NCBI GenBank assembly: GCA_024278955.1
Contig: JAJRSE010000060.1
Span: 1 to 55,708 of the forward strand
DNA: 55,708 nt
Direction of reading: 5' to 3'
From: Planctomycetota bacterium
GTDB lineage: Bacteria > Planctomycetota > Planctomycetia > Pirellulales > Lacipirellulaceae
In this document: positions 47,984 through 55,708 of the stretch, piece by piece
Position numbering within the stretch: the stretch's first letter is position 1
Layout: every line of letters starts with the position of its first letter
Made by a program: the position numbers and the translations under genes
Notes under the pieces: model-generated
The model's input: only the letters and a program-made list of their open reading frames with translations
Databases searched by the model: none
Told to the model about the DNA's origin: nothing

Positions 47984-49510
47984 CTAGTTAAGACGAGACC
48001 TGCTCGACGCTAGGGCAAACAAGCCGAGTAAGAACAGAACCGCCGCGTTAGGCTCTGGCACTGTTGAAACTGCGCTGAGTGGTGGTGTGATATCGCCAAA
48101 CTGGGCTTCCCATATCCCGAGATCGACGCCGTCGACCGTTCCGCTTATGTTGGCATCGCCTTCTGCCAGGGTAGTGCCGCTGCCAAAGCCTCTCTGCCAA
48201 GCGAGGAAATCGGCCCCATCGATGTCGAGATCTTCGTCGAAATCGGCCGTGTCTTGGAAGAGTGCTGTCTGAGGTGCGACGATTTGCAGATCGAGTACTG
48301 CCCCGCCCACATTGAAAGAAGGGTCTCGTTCGACGATCTCAAATACGCCGCCACCCGTGTCCGACACCTCGTACCATGCAACGGAACCCCCGGTCCCGCC
48401 TCCCTCGCTTTTCCCGACGATGATGTCAATGTCTCCATCGCCATCAAAATCACCTGCGTCGACCGAGGTAAGCGTCGTGCCAAGTCCCAAAGGTATCAAG
48501 AAAGAATCTTGCGTACTGATGTTAAGATTAAACGCATTGGTCTCTAGCCACAGCAGCCGGCCCGTGGTAGCGTCGAGTTGGTTGATTACAAACAGATCTC
48601 CACTCGTGTCAGCCTCGAGATCGCCGGTAAGCACGTTTTCAAATGCCAAGTCGATGACTCCGCCGGCGTTGAAGGTCGTGTAGGCTGTGATTGTGTCGCT
48701 CGCCATCTGCTTGACGGCCCAGGTGATTTGCCCATCGTCACGACCGACAAACACCTCATCAATGCCGGCTAAATCACCGTCGCCATTACCAATCGCGATG
48801 CTACTTGCCGGCCCCACATTAAAGTTGTGAATGCCGGAAAGCGTGTTACCAGCGTTGCGTTCCGTCCAGTTGAGGAATCCACCTTGCTTAACGACCAAGA
48901 CGTCGCCATTCCCGTCACCGTCAAAATTGCCGATCGCCACTCCCGTCACGTCCCCTTGGTTAAACGTACTATTCGCGGTAATGGTGTCGCTTCCATTGGC
49001 CTTCAGCCCCCAAGTGATGAATCCATCTTCTCTGCCCACAATAACGTCAGCGAAGCCTCCATCGCCTAACTCTCCGATGGCGATGCTGGTAGCCGGCGAG
49101 ATCATAAAACTATTCACTCCGGTCAGCGTATCGGTGATCGAACGCTCCACCCAAGTGAGCTGGCCATTTCCTCCTGTACCGCCCCCAGTACGTCCGATGA
49201 GTATGTCACCGTTGTTGTCGCCATCGAAGTCGCCCACCGCCAGGGCTACAGGCCGATCGGTCACTCCGCCATCGCTGCTCACGTTGGTGCTGGACTGTCC
49301 CTGGATCAGGCTAGTGGGGTCATGCTTCAGCCATTGGAGCGTCCCGTTAGCAGTTGTCAGAATGATAGAACCATTGTTGGCGTCGCCATCAAAGACAAAC
49401 GACGGAGTATCAAATGCCGAGGCACTTGATGCGACCGTGGTAGCCAGGCAAATCGCCAACATGATGAATCCGCTGTGTGTGGTTCGTGCTCTGTTTATTC
49501 GACTCATCAT
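47984..49510 (-). CDS. FG-GAP propeller protein with dockerin and PEP-CTERM tail
   Basis: After a signal peptide (GFIMLAICLATTVASSASA) the protein has repeats of about 50 residues with FG-GAP calcium motifs (VGDFDGDNNGDILIGRTGG, IGNFDGDGNGDVLVVKQGG, VDAGDFDGDGDIDIIVGKS) alternating with TW.ER-type strands such as LTWVERSITDTL and LNWTERNAGNTL. A dockerin pair (DFDEDLDIDGADFLAWQRG) and a PEP-CTERM tail (VPEPNAAVLFLLGLFALAS) close it. It is a paralogue of the gene at 53200. GGGGA precedes the ATG. Confidence 0.9.
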   Translation of the reverse strand: MMSRINRARTTHSGFIMLAICLATTVASSASAFDTPSFVFDGDANNGSIILTTANGTLQWLKHDPTSLIQGQSSTNVSSDGGVTDRPVALAVGDFDGDNNGDILIGRTGGGTGGNGQLTWVERSITDTLTGVNSFMISPATSIAIGELGDGGFADVIVGREDGFITWGLKANGSDTITANSTFNQGDVTGVAIGNFDGDGNGDVLVVKQGGFLNWTERNAGNTLSGIHNFNVGPASSIAIGNGDGDLAGIDEVFVGRDDGQITWAVKQMASDTITAYTTFNAGGVIDLAFENVLTGDLEADTSGDLFVINQLDATTGRLLWLETNAFNLNISTQDSFLIPLGLGTTLTSVDAGDFDGDGDIDIIVGKSEGGGTGGSVAWYEVSDTGGGVFEIVERDPSFNVGGAVLDLQIVAPQTALFQDTADFDEDLDIDGADFLAWQRGFGSGTTLAEGDANISGTVDGVDLGIWEAQFGDITPPLSAVSTVPEPNAAVLFLLGLFALASSRSRLN

Positions 49511-49565
49511 CGTTTTCCCCTTTTCGTAAAGTAGCGTAATAAAAAGTGGCGCATTAAGTTTCTAC

Positions 49566-50015
49566 TTACTTTTCCAAGTGAAAATCTTGGACTAGGCTTG
49601 CCTGCTGGCCCTTGATTTCGACTTCCAGAGTCGACTGGTCGTTGTACTTTGCTGGTAGCAACTGTTTTGTGGGAGGACCACCCGGTCCTCCACCGCCTGG
49701 TGGGGAATTCGGATCCAAAGCAATAATTTCGACACGGTGCTTCCCTACAGGAACTCCTCCAAAATCATCGATATGGTATTGGCCGTTGTTGACGATGCCG
49801 ACTGAAAGATTACCGCCAGTTCCAGGCAACGGTAAAAAACGAATAAAGCCTTTCTCAACCGGTCTCCCATCGTAGGTTATTTTTCCCGAAACGATCACAC
49901 GGGAACTGTCGCCGCTGTGACTACACCCGACCAATAAGACCACGCAGAGACACCTCAGCAGCCTCGTCTGAAAATTCCACACTCGTGTCAGCTTGATTCT
50001 TCGATATTTTTGCAT
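49566..50015 (-). CDS. Small lipoprotein with transthyretin-like fold
   Basis: The 149-residue protein has a lipobox VLLVGC (about residues 26-31) and then a short beta-sandwich typical of planctomycete lipoproteins: VSGKITYDGRPVEKGFIRFLP, GQYHIDDFGGVPVGKHRVEI, a Gly/Pro-rich loop and LLPAKYNDQSTLEVEI. The fold resembles carboxypeptidase regulatory-like domains. It follows the sialidase-prepilin fusion gene by 43 bases. Function unknown. Confidence 0.85.
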   Translation of the reverse strand: MQKYRRIKLTRVWNFQTRLLRCLCVVLLVGCSHSGDSSRVIVSGKITYDGRPVEKGFIRFLPLPGTGGNLSVGIVNNGQYHIDDFGGVPVGKHRVEIIALDPNSPPGGGGPGGPPTKQLLPAKYNDQSTLEVEIKGQQASLVQDFHLEK

Positions 50016-50058
50016 TTTCTTACAAACCGGTATTTATGAGTTTGATCGACAAGAAGAG

Positions 50059-53000
50059 TTAGAATTCACCTACGACTTCTTCACCCGCACGTGTAGCAAG
50101 CTGGCCAAGAAGGACCTGGTCGATGGTTTCCGATAAAAAGTGAACACTGCCGTCGGCCATGGTAAAGTGGCAACCACCAGGATGAAAACTGGCAAAACCC
50201 GTATTAAAACCCCAGGGGTCATAATTCCCACCACCATTTCGGATGCGTAACGGCAAGTTGATTCCATTGCTCGTGTCCATCACATTCCAGGTCAACCAGG
50301 TGTAACCACGAGAAGAACCTTCTCCTGCACTGATCATTTCGCCGACGATCAGTGTATTACTCATGCCATCGGTCACGTTTCTGGCTGCGATCTTCGACCG
50401 CTGAAACAAAATGCCACCTGCGTCAGGACGTGGATACTTTGAGTCTGCCGGTCTATGTCCAGGAAATATCTGGAAGTTGCAACGCGACGAAAGGTCATCA
50501 GCTACTCCGCCCATACAAGAAAGTCGCCAATCCTCATTCTCAGAACCACCACTGAAAACTTCCGAGCAACAGGAAAGCCATTCACCCGACTGTGCATCAG
50601 AAGGGCAGAGAAAAGTAGCGATGTCATAAGAAGCCGCCTTGAAACCAGGGAGAGCCGCATAATTCTCCGTTGAAAAATCGATCAAGTCATAGACCTGAGT
50701 CTGCTCCAAATAGGGCAGGAGATATGTAGACCAACTCCATCCGTAACGCCTCGAAGTAACACCCTGAGGACGAGGGCAAGGCACGCCGCCTCCAGCGCCT
50801 GAGGCTTCCCACATTTCGATACCTAGTGGAAAACTACCATGCGCTGAATGATAATTGTTCAGCGCAACTCCAACTTGGTGAAAGTTTCCCATGCATTGCG
50901 TTTTTCGAGCTGATTCTCGAGCTGCCTGCACTGCAGGTAGCAAGAGGGCGACCAGGACTCCGATGATCGCAATCACGACCAATAACTCGACGAGAGTGAA
51001 ACCATGTCGGGTCCTAGAAGTTCGATTTATTAGTCCTGTCTTCCTCTCGCCAGAACATTCATGAGACAAACTTATTGGCCGCCTTCTTGCAGGCAGGCCG
51101 AGCAGTATCGCAAGGCCGAGCAAAATAGCACTCGACGGTTCGGGAATAGCGGTCTGACTAGCAGCCAGTGCCTCACCACCGGTGCCAAAGTTCGCCTCCC
51201 AATCGGTTAGGTCTGAGACGCTCAAGGGACCGGGCGACTCGCCTCGTTGCCACTTGAGGAAGTCAAAGCCGTCGATGTCGGTGTCCCCGTCGAAATCTCC
51301 AGGCAATGCAAGCGTCGCAAAACGCAGGTAATCTACCTCGAAAATTCCGTTGGATGAAGCGACCAGATCGCCAAACTGCAAGCCATCGAAGGCCGATGGC
51401 TCCAGCAGTTGCCCAAGCACCGGGTTGACAAAATCGCCATCCAGATACAGCAGCGCGGTGACTAGCCCTGTGCCCGGATTCGGCGAGACGACGAGCCGCA
51501 GCTCTTGCCAATCGAGAGTGTTGACGGCAGCGGTAGTTTGGGAGCTACCATCAAGATTGATCCCAGCACCGGTGAACTCGATCGAGACCTCACCGTTGAC
51601 CCCATCGCCGACTCGCAACACGGCAGCGCCTTCGGTCATCGCGAGATCACCGATGCGAGCCCGCATTTCCAACACGAAGCCGGTTTGGAAGTTTTGTGCC
51701 GACCACTCTGCAGCGGTGTTGTCTAGCTTGTAGAAAAAAGTTCGTGACGGGCCAGATGCGCCGGTATCGAATTGTAGAAAGTCTTGGCCCTGATCAGCAG
51801 ACAGTCGGGCACTGATCCCCGAACCGACCGACGTGGACTGCCACGGATCTGCAGTCGAGGTGGGCGTCGTGTCCCCCTGATATTCGATTGACCACGGGAA
51901 GGCATCCACGTCTGGAAGCCGTTGGATGAACAGCGTCGCCGCCATCAGGTTCGCCGACTGATCGTTATCGAACACGAATCCGGCTGGCACACTGCCGTTC
52001 CAAGCCGGAGGGTAAAATCCCGACTGATCATAGGTGTAGACGTATCGGTCGTTGCCAATAGGGCGCAACTCGGCGTGTCCCGAACCTGGGCCTTCGTAGA
52101 TGGTGGTGGGGAAACTCCATCGTGTGCCGGTCTCGTCGGCAAACATGACCTTCGCGCCATATCGGCCGTAGGTCAGTGCCACCGACCCGTCATCCAACTT
52201 CTTCAAGAGCGGAAACACGCCCGCCACGCCGAGCGTCTTCGGCGTGGACCAGGTGAATCCATCGTCCTGTGAAGTGGAAAAGAACAGCGATGGCTCGACC
52301 GCGTCGACATCGGTGTTTGGGAACGTCTGACTGGTGCGATAAACCGCCAGCAGGTTACCGTTGTCCAGTTGCACGAGTCCGGTTTCCGTCGGGCCTTCCG
52401 ATCCCATCACGCCAAAGTTCAGCGAGGGCGTATACTGGGCGATGGTAGAACGCCGCGACCAGTTGATACCGCCGTCGGTGCTCGTCAGGAGGATGTTCTC
52501 AAACGTGCTTGCGTTGACGCGCTGAGCAAAGGCAGGCATCATCAGCGTGCTACCCGCTTCGACGACATCGCCGAACGCACCGCCGATGCTCTTGTAATTC
52601 TCGGTGCTGGTGTCGTAGTTGGATGCGCCCGTCACCCACGTTGCTCCGCCATCGGTGCTGGCAAAGTTGGAGTTAGCCCATGTCAGAATCGGGACGAGCG
52701 GATCGCTGGAACTGATGGCGACAGAAAACCCAACACTGAACTGGCCCGGCGGCCGAATCAGTTGCACCTGGCCGCCGTTGATGATGCTCGTCGAGGCCGA
52801 CCAAGTCTGCCCATTGTCGGTGCTGATTGCCTGCTTGGCGAACTGCAGACCGCTCTGCGTTTGGCCGACGGAGTAGCTGGCAACCAGCGTGCCATCGTAG
52901 CGCTGTTGCAAGTAAGGGAAGTTCAGATGCGCTTTGAACCCCGGCCCGACGCTGTCGGCCATCGTCACCGTATCTACCGTGACCAAGCTTTCGACCGTTA

Positions 53001-53100
53001 CGTTAAACTTCGGACCCTCGACAGCGTGGGAAGTAGTGCAAGCAAAAAACAGCACGAACACCCCCGCCGCCTGATAGGTCTTTGAGCAATATAGTCTCAT
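50059..53100 (-). CDS. Sialidase-like, dockerin, PEP-CTERM and DUF1559 prepilin fusion
   Basis: The 1,013-residue frame has a signal peptide, BNR/Asp-box sialidase-like blades (STDNGQTWSAS, STDGGATWVTG, STDGGINWSRR, SQDDGFTWSTP), a laminin-G-like beta region, a dockerin motif (DFDGDTDIDGFDFLKWQRG) and a PEP-CTERM tail (IPEPSS near residue 652, then RRR). Only about 40 residues later a prepilin segment [15 protein letters not shown] (near residue 700) starts a complete DUF1559 domain. No stop separates them. Both endings imply different sorting routes, so this may be a true fusion or two genes joined by loss of a stop. AGGAGAAAAG precedes the ATG at 53100. Confidence 0.85.
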   Translation of the reverse strand: MRLYCSKTYQAAGVFVLFFACTTSHAVEGPKFNVTVESLVTVDTVTMADSVGPGFKAHLNFPYLQQRYDGTLVASYSVGQTQSGLQFAKQAISTDNGQTWSASTSIINGGQVQLIRPPGQFSVGFSVAISSSDPLVPILTWANSNFASTDGGATWVTGASNYDTSTENYKSIGGAFGDVVEAGSTLMMPAFAQRVNASTFENILLTSTDGGINWSRRSTIAQYTPSLNFGVMGSEGPTETGLVQLDNGNLLAVYRTSQTFPNTDVDAVEPSLFFSTSQDDGFTWSTPKTLGVAGVFPLLKKLDDGSVALTYGRYGAKVMFADETGTRWSFPTTIYEGPGSGHAELRPIGNDRYVYTYDQSGFYPPAWNGSVPAGFVFDNDQSANLMAATLFIQRLPDVDAFPWSIEYQGDTTPTSTADPWQSTSVGSGISARLSADQGQDFLQFDTGASGPSRTFFYKLDNTAAEWSAQNFQTGFVLEMRARIGDLAMTEGAAVLRVGDGVNGEVSIEFTGAGINLDGSSQTTAAVNTLDWQELRLVVSPNPGTGLVTALLYLDGDFVNPVLGQLLEPSAFDGLQFGDLVASSNGIFEVDYLRFATLALPGDFDGDTDIDGFDFLKWQRGESPGPLSVSDLTDWEANFGTGGEALAASQTAIPEPSSAILLGLAILLGLPARRRPISLSHECSGERKTGLINRTSRTRHGFTLVELLVVIAIIGVLVALLLPAVQAARESARKTQCMGNFHQVGVALNNYHSAHGSFPLGIEMWEASGAGGGVPCPRPQGVTSRRYGWSWSTYLLPYLEQTQVYDLIDFSTENYAALPGFKAASYDIATFLCPSDAQSGEWLSCCSEVFSGGSENEDWRLSCMGGVADDLSSRCNFQIFPGHRPADSKYPRPDAGGILFQRSKIAARNVTDGMSNTLIVGEMISAGEGSSRGYTWLTWNVMDTSNGINLPLRIRNGGGNYDPWGFNTGFASFHPGGCHFTMADGSVHFLSETIDQVLLGQLATRAGEEVVGEF

Positions 53101-53141
53101 TATCGACTTTTCTCCTACACCTCTTGCAGACCGAAAGAGAA

Positions 53142-53160
53142 GCCCACCAGTGCGGTGGGC
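53142..53160 (-). terminator. Terminator-like hairpin after FG-GAP gene
   Basis: GCCCACC (53142-53148) pairs with GGTGGGC (53154-53160) around a five-base loop, extended by AGAGA/TCTCT outside. It lies 39 bases after the stop at 53200 and just before the fusion gene start. Confidence 0.65.
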
Positions 53161-53199
53161 CTCTCTCGTGATAAACAACACTGCCACGCCATCAAGCCA

Positions 53200-54393
53200 T
53201 TACGTCCGCTGGCGAGCTGTCGCCAGCAACCCCAGCAACCCACCGACTAGCAATACGAGCGACGTCGGTTCCGGAATTACTGTTGCCGATGCGACCCGAA
53301 GGTCCACTATCGAGCTTCCCACATTGAAACTCGCAACGCTAGAAATCGACGTGCCGTCAGCCGCTGCTTCCAGCCAAAGAACGATGCCATCGGTACGGCC
53401 GATGATAATGTCCAACTGACCATTGCCATCGAGGTCGCCGACATCGAGCGACGTAATCGAATCGATTGGACCAACCCCTGTGAACGCACCAGCAATAGAG
53501 CTGATGCCCGAGCCGTTCTGGTTGAGGATAAACACGGAACCACCATTCACGGACTGGGCCACGATGATCTCGTCCAGGCCATCTCCATCGGCGTCGCCCA
53601 GTGCAAGATCGGCGATGCTACCGAGGTTGAAGCTGGGAGCTGCGACGCCACTGGTCAGGTTGTTGCCAGACCGCTCGACGTAGGTGACAACTCCGTCAGC
53701 ACGACCGACGACAATATCGCCATCGGCGTCTCCGTCGAGGTCACCGATCTCTATCGTTACTGCCGGCGAAACATTGAAACCAGTAAACACACCGGATAGG
53801 GCGTTTCCGCTCCGCTCAGCCCAGGTGATAAGCCCATCGCCTCGAGCCGCAACCACGTCGCCGTTGGAATCGCCATCAAGGTCGCCAATCGCAACCGCAT
53901 TGACGCTACCCACATTGAAGGATGCAATACCCGACAAGCTGTTGCTGTTGCGTTCTACCCAGGTCAGGTTCCCATCGTTTCGACCGTAAATCATATCACC
54001 GTTGGCGTCGCCATCGAGATCACCCACGGCAACACTGTTTGCGGGCGAGACGTTCGTCGAAGTGACGCCACCCAAGGCATTAGCGTTGCGTTCAGTCCAT
54101 GTTGTCAATCCGGTGTTCCGTGCAGTCAGAATGTCACCGTTGCCATCCCCATCGATATCGCCGATGGCGAGTTCCTGCACGGTGCCAGCACCCTGGCTAG
54201 CGCCAGTAAAAACAGCCGTCAAGCTGCTACCACTCCGCTCAAGCCAAGTAAGGCTCCCATCAGCACGAGTGATAAGAATGTCTCCATCTGCATCCCCATC
54301 GAACGGTGCGTCGAAAATACCCGCCTGAACAGGCGGCAAAACAAAAAGAAATGTGAGTCCCAATACTACGACAAAATATTTCGTTCGGTACAT
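53200..54393 (-). CDS. FG-GAP propeller protein with PEP-CTERM tail
   Basis: The 397-residue protein has a signal peptide (VVVLGLTFLFVLPPVQA) and about seven repeats of roughly 47 residues. Each has a calcium motif such as IGDLDGDSNGDVVAARGDG, IGDLDGDADGDIVVGRADG or VGDLDGDANGDMIYGRNDG, followed by a TWAERSGNALS-type strand. It ends in a PEP-CTERM tail (VIPEPTSLVLLVGGLLGLL). No dockerin is present, unlike its paralogue at 47984. GGAGGAAAG lies before the ATG. It should fold as a closed propeller on the cell surface. Confidence 0.9.
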   Translation of the reverse strand: MYRTKYFVVVLGLTFLFVLPPVQAGIFDAPFDGDADGDILITRADGSLTWLERSGSSLTAVFTGASQGAGTVQELAIGDIDGDGNGDILTARNTGLTTWTERNANALGGVTSTNVSPANSVAVGDLDGDANGDMIYGRNDGNLTWVERNSNSLSGIASFNVGSVNAVAIGDLDGDSNGDVVAARGDGLITWAERSGNALSGVFTGFNVSPAVTIEIGDLDGDADGDIVVGRADGVVTYVERSGNNLTSGVAAPSFNLGSIADLALGDADGDGLDEIIVAQSVNGGSVFILNQNGSGISSIAGAFTGVGPIDSITSLDVGDLDGNGQLDIIIGRTDGIVLWLEAAADGTSISSVASFNVGSSIVDLRVASATVIPEPTSLVLLVGGLLGLLATARQRT

Positions 54394-54548
54394 TAACTTT
54401 CCTCCCTCAAAATGTTAAACATGTGAATGACTCGGTGAATGAGAGTCCCAAAAGTGCAATGCGAAATCTGCTAAGTACACCATTCGATTTCCATTTTCAT
54501 TTATGCCATGCAACCTCCTTCGTTTCTACTTCGCAATATGGGCACGAC

Positions 54549-55304
54549 TTAGGCTTGCCTCGCTTCAAGTCGACGCATGATCTCTTCGATATCCTCTGGG
54601 ACCGACTCCTGATTCATAGAGGAGGCAGAGTCGCGACGATCGAACGCAGCCAACGCCAATCGCATCGCCTCGTTAATGTGCTCTCGCAGAAGTCGGCAAG
54701 CTAACTCAGGGTCTCTACTTTGGACGGCTTGAAAAATCGCTGTATGTTCTTGTTGGGTTCGGAGCAAGTTGTCCAAACCCTGCGGTCCCATGAATGCGGA
54801 CCAAGATTGACTTAAGACATGCTGATTGGCCAGCACACTGAGCGCTCTCCCATTGCCACACGCCTTAACAATCGCAAGGTGGAACGACAGGTCGGCCACG
54901 GCCCATCGCTCGTAATCTTCAACCGAAATAAACTTTTCGCCTGTGCTTCGGTGGTGTTCGGCAACGGCATCCATCTCGTCGCAGCACCTCCTTACCCTCT
55001 GCAGGGACTCCTCGGAAGCTGTGGATGCCGCCTTGCCCGCTGCCTCGCCCTCCAGCCACCCGCGCAATTCGTAAAGTTCTTGCAGCTCCGCCCGACTTGG
55101 TTTTTTCACAAAAGCACCCACATTAGGCATCCGTTCCAAAAGACCCTCGGCTGTTAGTTTCCCAATCGCCTCGCGTATCGGTGCCCGACTGACACCAAGC
55201 TCCTTGGACAGAGCAAGCTCCGACACGCGAACACCTGGCGGCAACTTGCCGTTGGCCACCCGGTGGCGAATCACGGAATAGACATCCTTGGCGAGTGTTT
55301 TCAC
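54549..55304 (-). CDS. GntR family (FadR subfamily) transcriptional regulator
   Basis: The 251-residue protein has an N-terminal winged helix (VRVSELALSKELGVSRAPIREAIGKLTAEGLL, recognised by VSRAPIREAI) and a C-terminal FCD domain with the metal-ligand histidines in DLSFHLAIVKACGN, EHTAIFQAV and LREHINEAM. FCD regulators sense small organic or sugar acids and usually repress adjacent catabolic genes. It is the first gene of the minus-strand block and probably controls part of it. The start is the GTG at 55304 with GGAG upstream. Confidence 0.92.
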   Translation of the reverse strand: MKTLAKDVYSVIRHRVANGKLPPGVRVSELALSKELGVSRAPIREAIGKLTAEGLLERMPNVGAFVKKPSRAELQELYELRGWLEGEAAGKAASTASEESLQRVRRCCDEMDAVAEHHRSTGEKFISVEDYERWAVADLSFHLAIVKACGNGRALSVLANQHVLSQSWSAFMGPQGLDNLLRTQQEHTAIFQAVQSRDPELACRLLREHINEAMRLALAAFDRRDSASSMNQESVPEDIEEIMRRLEARQA

Positions 55305-55385
55305 TTACTCCTACTCCTCTTAAATCAATCGAAAAAGGCCCTAATTGTTATCAATCAGTACTCATTCGAGGCTAATAAAACAGCA

Positions 55386-55438
55386 TGTCGACAGCCATGC
55401 AGCATATAAGTCGACCGCAAGAATACACCCTGTCGACA
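55386..55438. promoter_or_regulatory. Three spaced GTCGAC palindromes, candidate operator
   Basis: TGTCGACA occurs at 55386-55393 and 55431-55438, with GTCGAC at 55410-55415 between. The centres are 23 and 22 bases apart, about two helical turns, so all lie on one DNA face. They are 80-135 bases upstream of the GntR start and fit autoregulation by a dimeric winged-helix protein. Confidence 0.45.
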
Positions 55439-55534
55439 ATCAGTAGCATAACCAGCCCATGCGACCGATACAACACTTTAATTCAGGATATCCAGAAAAA
55501 GCTCGGATGCATCACATGTGTATCAGGAAGAAAT

Positions 55535-55653
55535 AAGCCTGTATTTAGGGCTTGCTGATTTACTCTCTTGCTCAGTGCGAGCTCGAATTTGCCGGTGTCC
55601 TGCCCACCCGGTCCCGTGTCGGTAACACCTCCTCAGACGCTGGAATTCTTGTC
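55535..55653. repeat. Diverged dispersed repeat, copy B
   Basis: It matches 27520-27632 in ordered blocks including ATTTAGGG, TTGCTGATTTACTC, GTGCGAGC, CCCACCCGG and AGACGCTGGAAT, and is in the same orientation. Confidence 0.6.
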
Positions 55654-55708
55654 AACCGGCGATGCGTCTACCGAATACCGTCCTGATCCAAGCATGACAC
55701 AGTAAAAA

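Larger units (their letters stand above)
55305..55708. other. Upstream region of the GntR gene
   Basis: About 400 bases to the window end hold three GTCGAC palindromes and copy B of a dispersed repeat. No gene is visible before the edge. Confidence 0.5.

Overview
The window looks like chromosomal DNA of a planctomycete, most likely order Pirellulales and plausibly near Lacipirellulaceae. The reasons are several DUF1559 proteins with prepilin-type N-termini, dockerin-like DxDxDGxVDGxDFLxWQRG segments followed by PEP-CTERM tails, FG-GAP/VCBS propeller proteins, leader-bearing ATP synthase b and c subunits, and GC-rich coding sequence. This placement is inference from gene content, not a database match.

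Left part (1-27.4 kb), mainly core functions. It opens with the 3' end of a 23S rRNA gene, a 5S rRNA gene and a strong terminator. Next come a secreted alpha/beta hydrolase, a WecG/TagA glycosyltransferase, a PrsW-like membrane protease, two YbjQ-like proteins, glnS, a DUF1559 protein, a PfkB kinase and a ThpR-like phosphoesterase whose first HxT motif is damaged. A short palindromic MITE-like element follows. Protoporphyrinogen oxidase and a radical SAM/SPASM protein are divergent. A complete ATP synthase operon lies on the minus strand in the order atpZ, atpI-like, B, E, F, H, A, G, D, C. After it are a DUF4912 protein, a secreted WD40 protein and an orphan larE.

Right part (27.8-55.3 kb), accessory. 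Every intact gene here is on the minus strand. In transcription order: a GntR/FadR regulator, an FG-GAP propeller protein with PEP-CTERM tail, a sialidase-dockerin-PEP-CTERM-prepilin fusion, a small lipoprotein, a second FG-GAP/PEP-CTERM protein, an acetamidase/formamidase, an IS4-type transposase remnant, a sialidase flanked by inverted 17-bp repeats, a duplicated gene fragment, a TIM-barrel hydrolase-like protein, an NHL propeller, two PEP-CTERM proteins, a lipoprotein, two DUF1559 proteins, a very large FG-GAP/ASPIC/thioredoxin-like/TPR protein, an unrecognised 850-residue secreted protein and a sodium:solute symporter. It reads as a surface and glycan-handling island: secreted glycosidase-like enzymes, cell-surface propellers, a transporter and a metabolite-responsive regulator.

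The most striking signal is in the FG-GAP/ASPIC gene. A single in-frame TGA (34235-34237) splits an otherwise continuous 1,368-codon frame inside the predicted beta-propeller. Six calcium-binding propeller motifs lie before it and the seventh lies after it. Seventeen nucleotides downstream of the TGA begins a GGTC-containing loop on a perfect six-base-pair GC-rich stem, closely matching the geometry of bacterial SECIS elements. The two open frames are therefore best read as one candidate selenoprotein, with recent nonsense mutation as the alternative.
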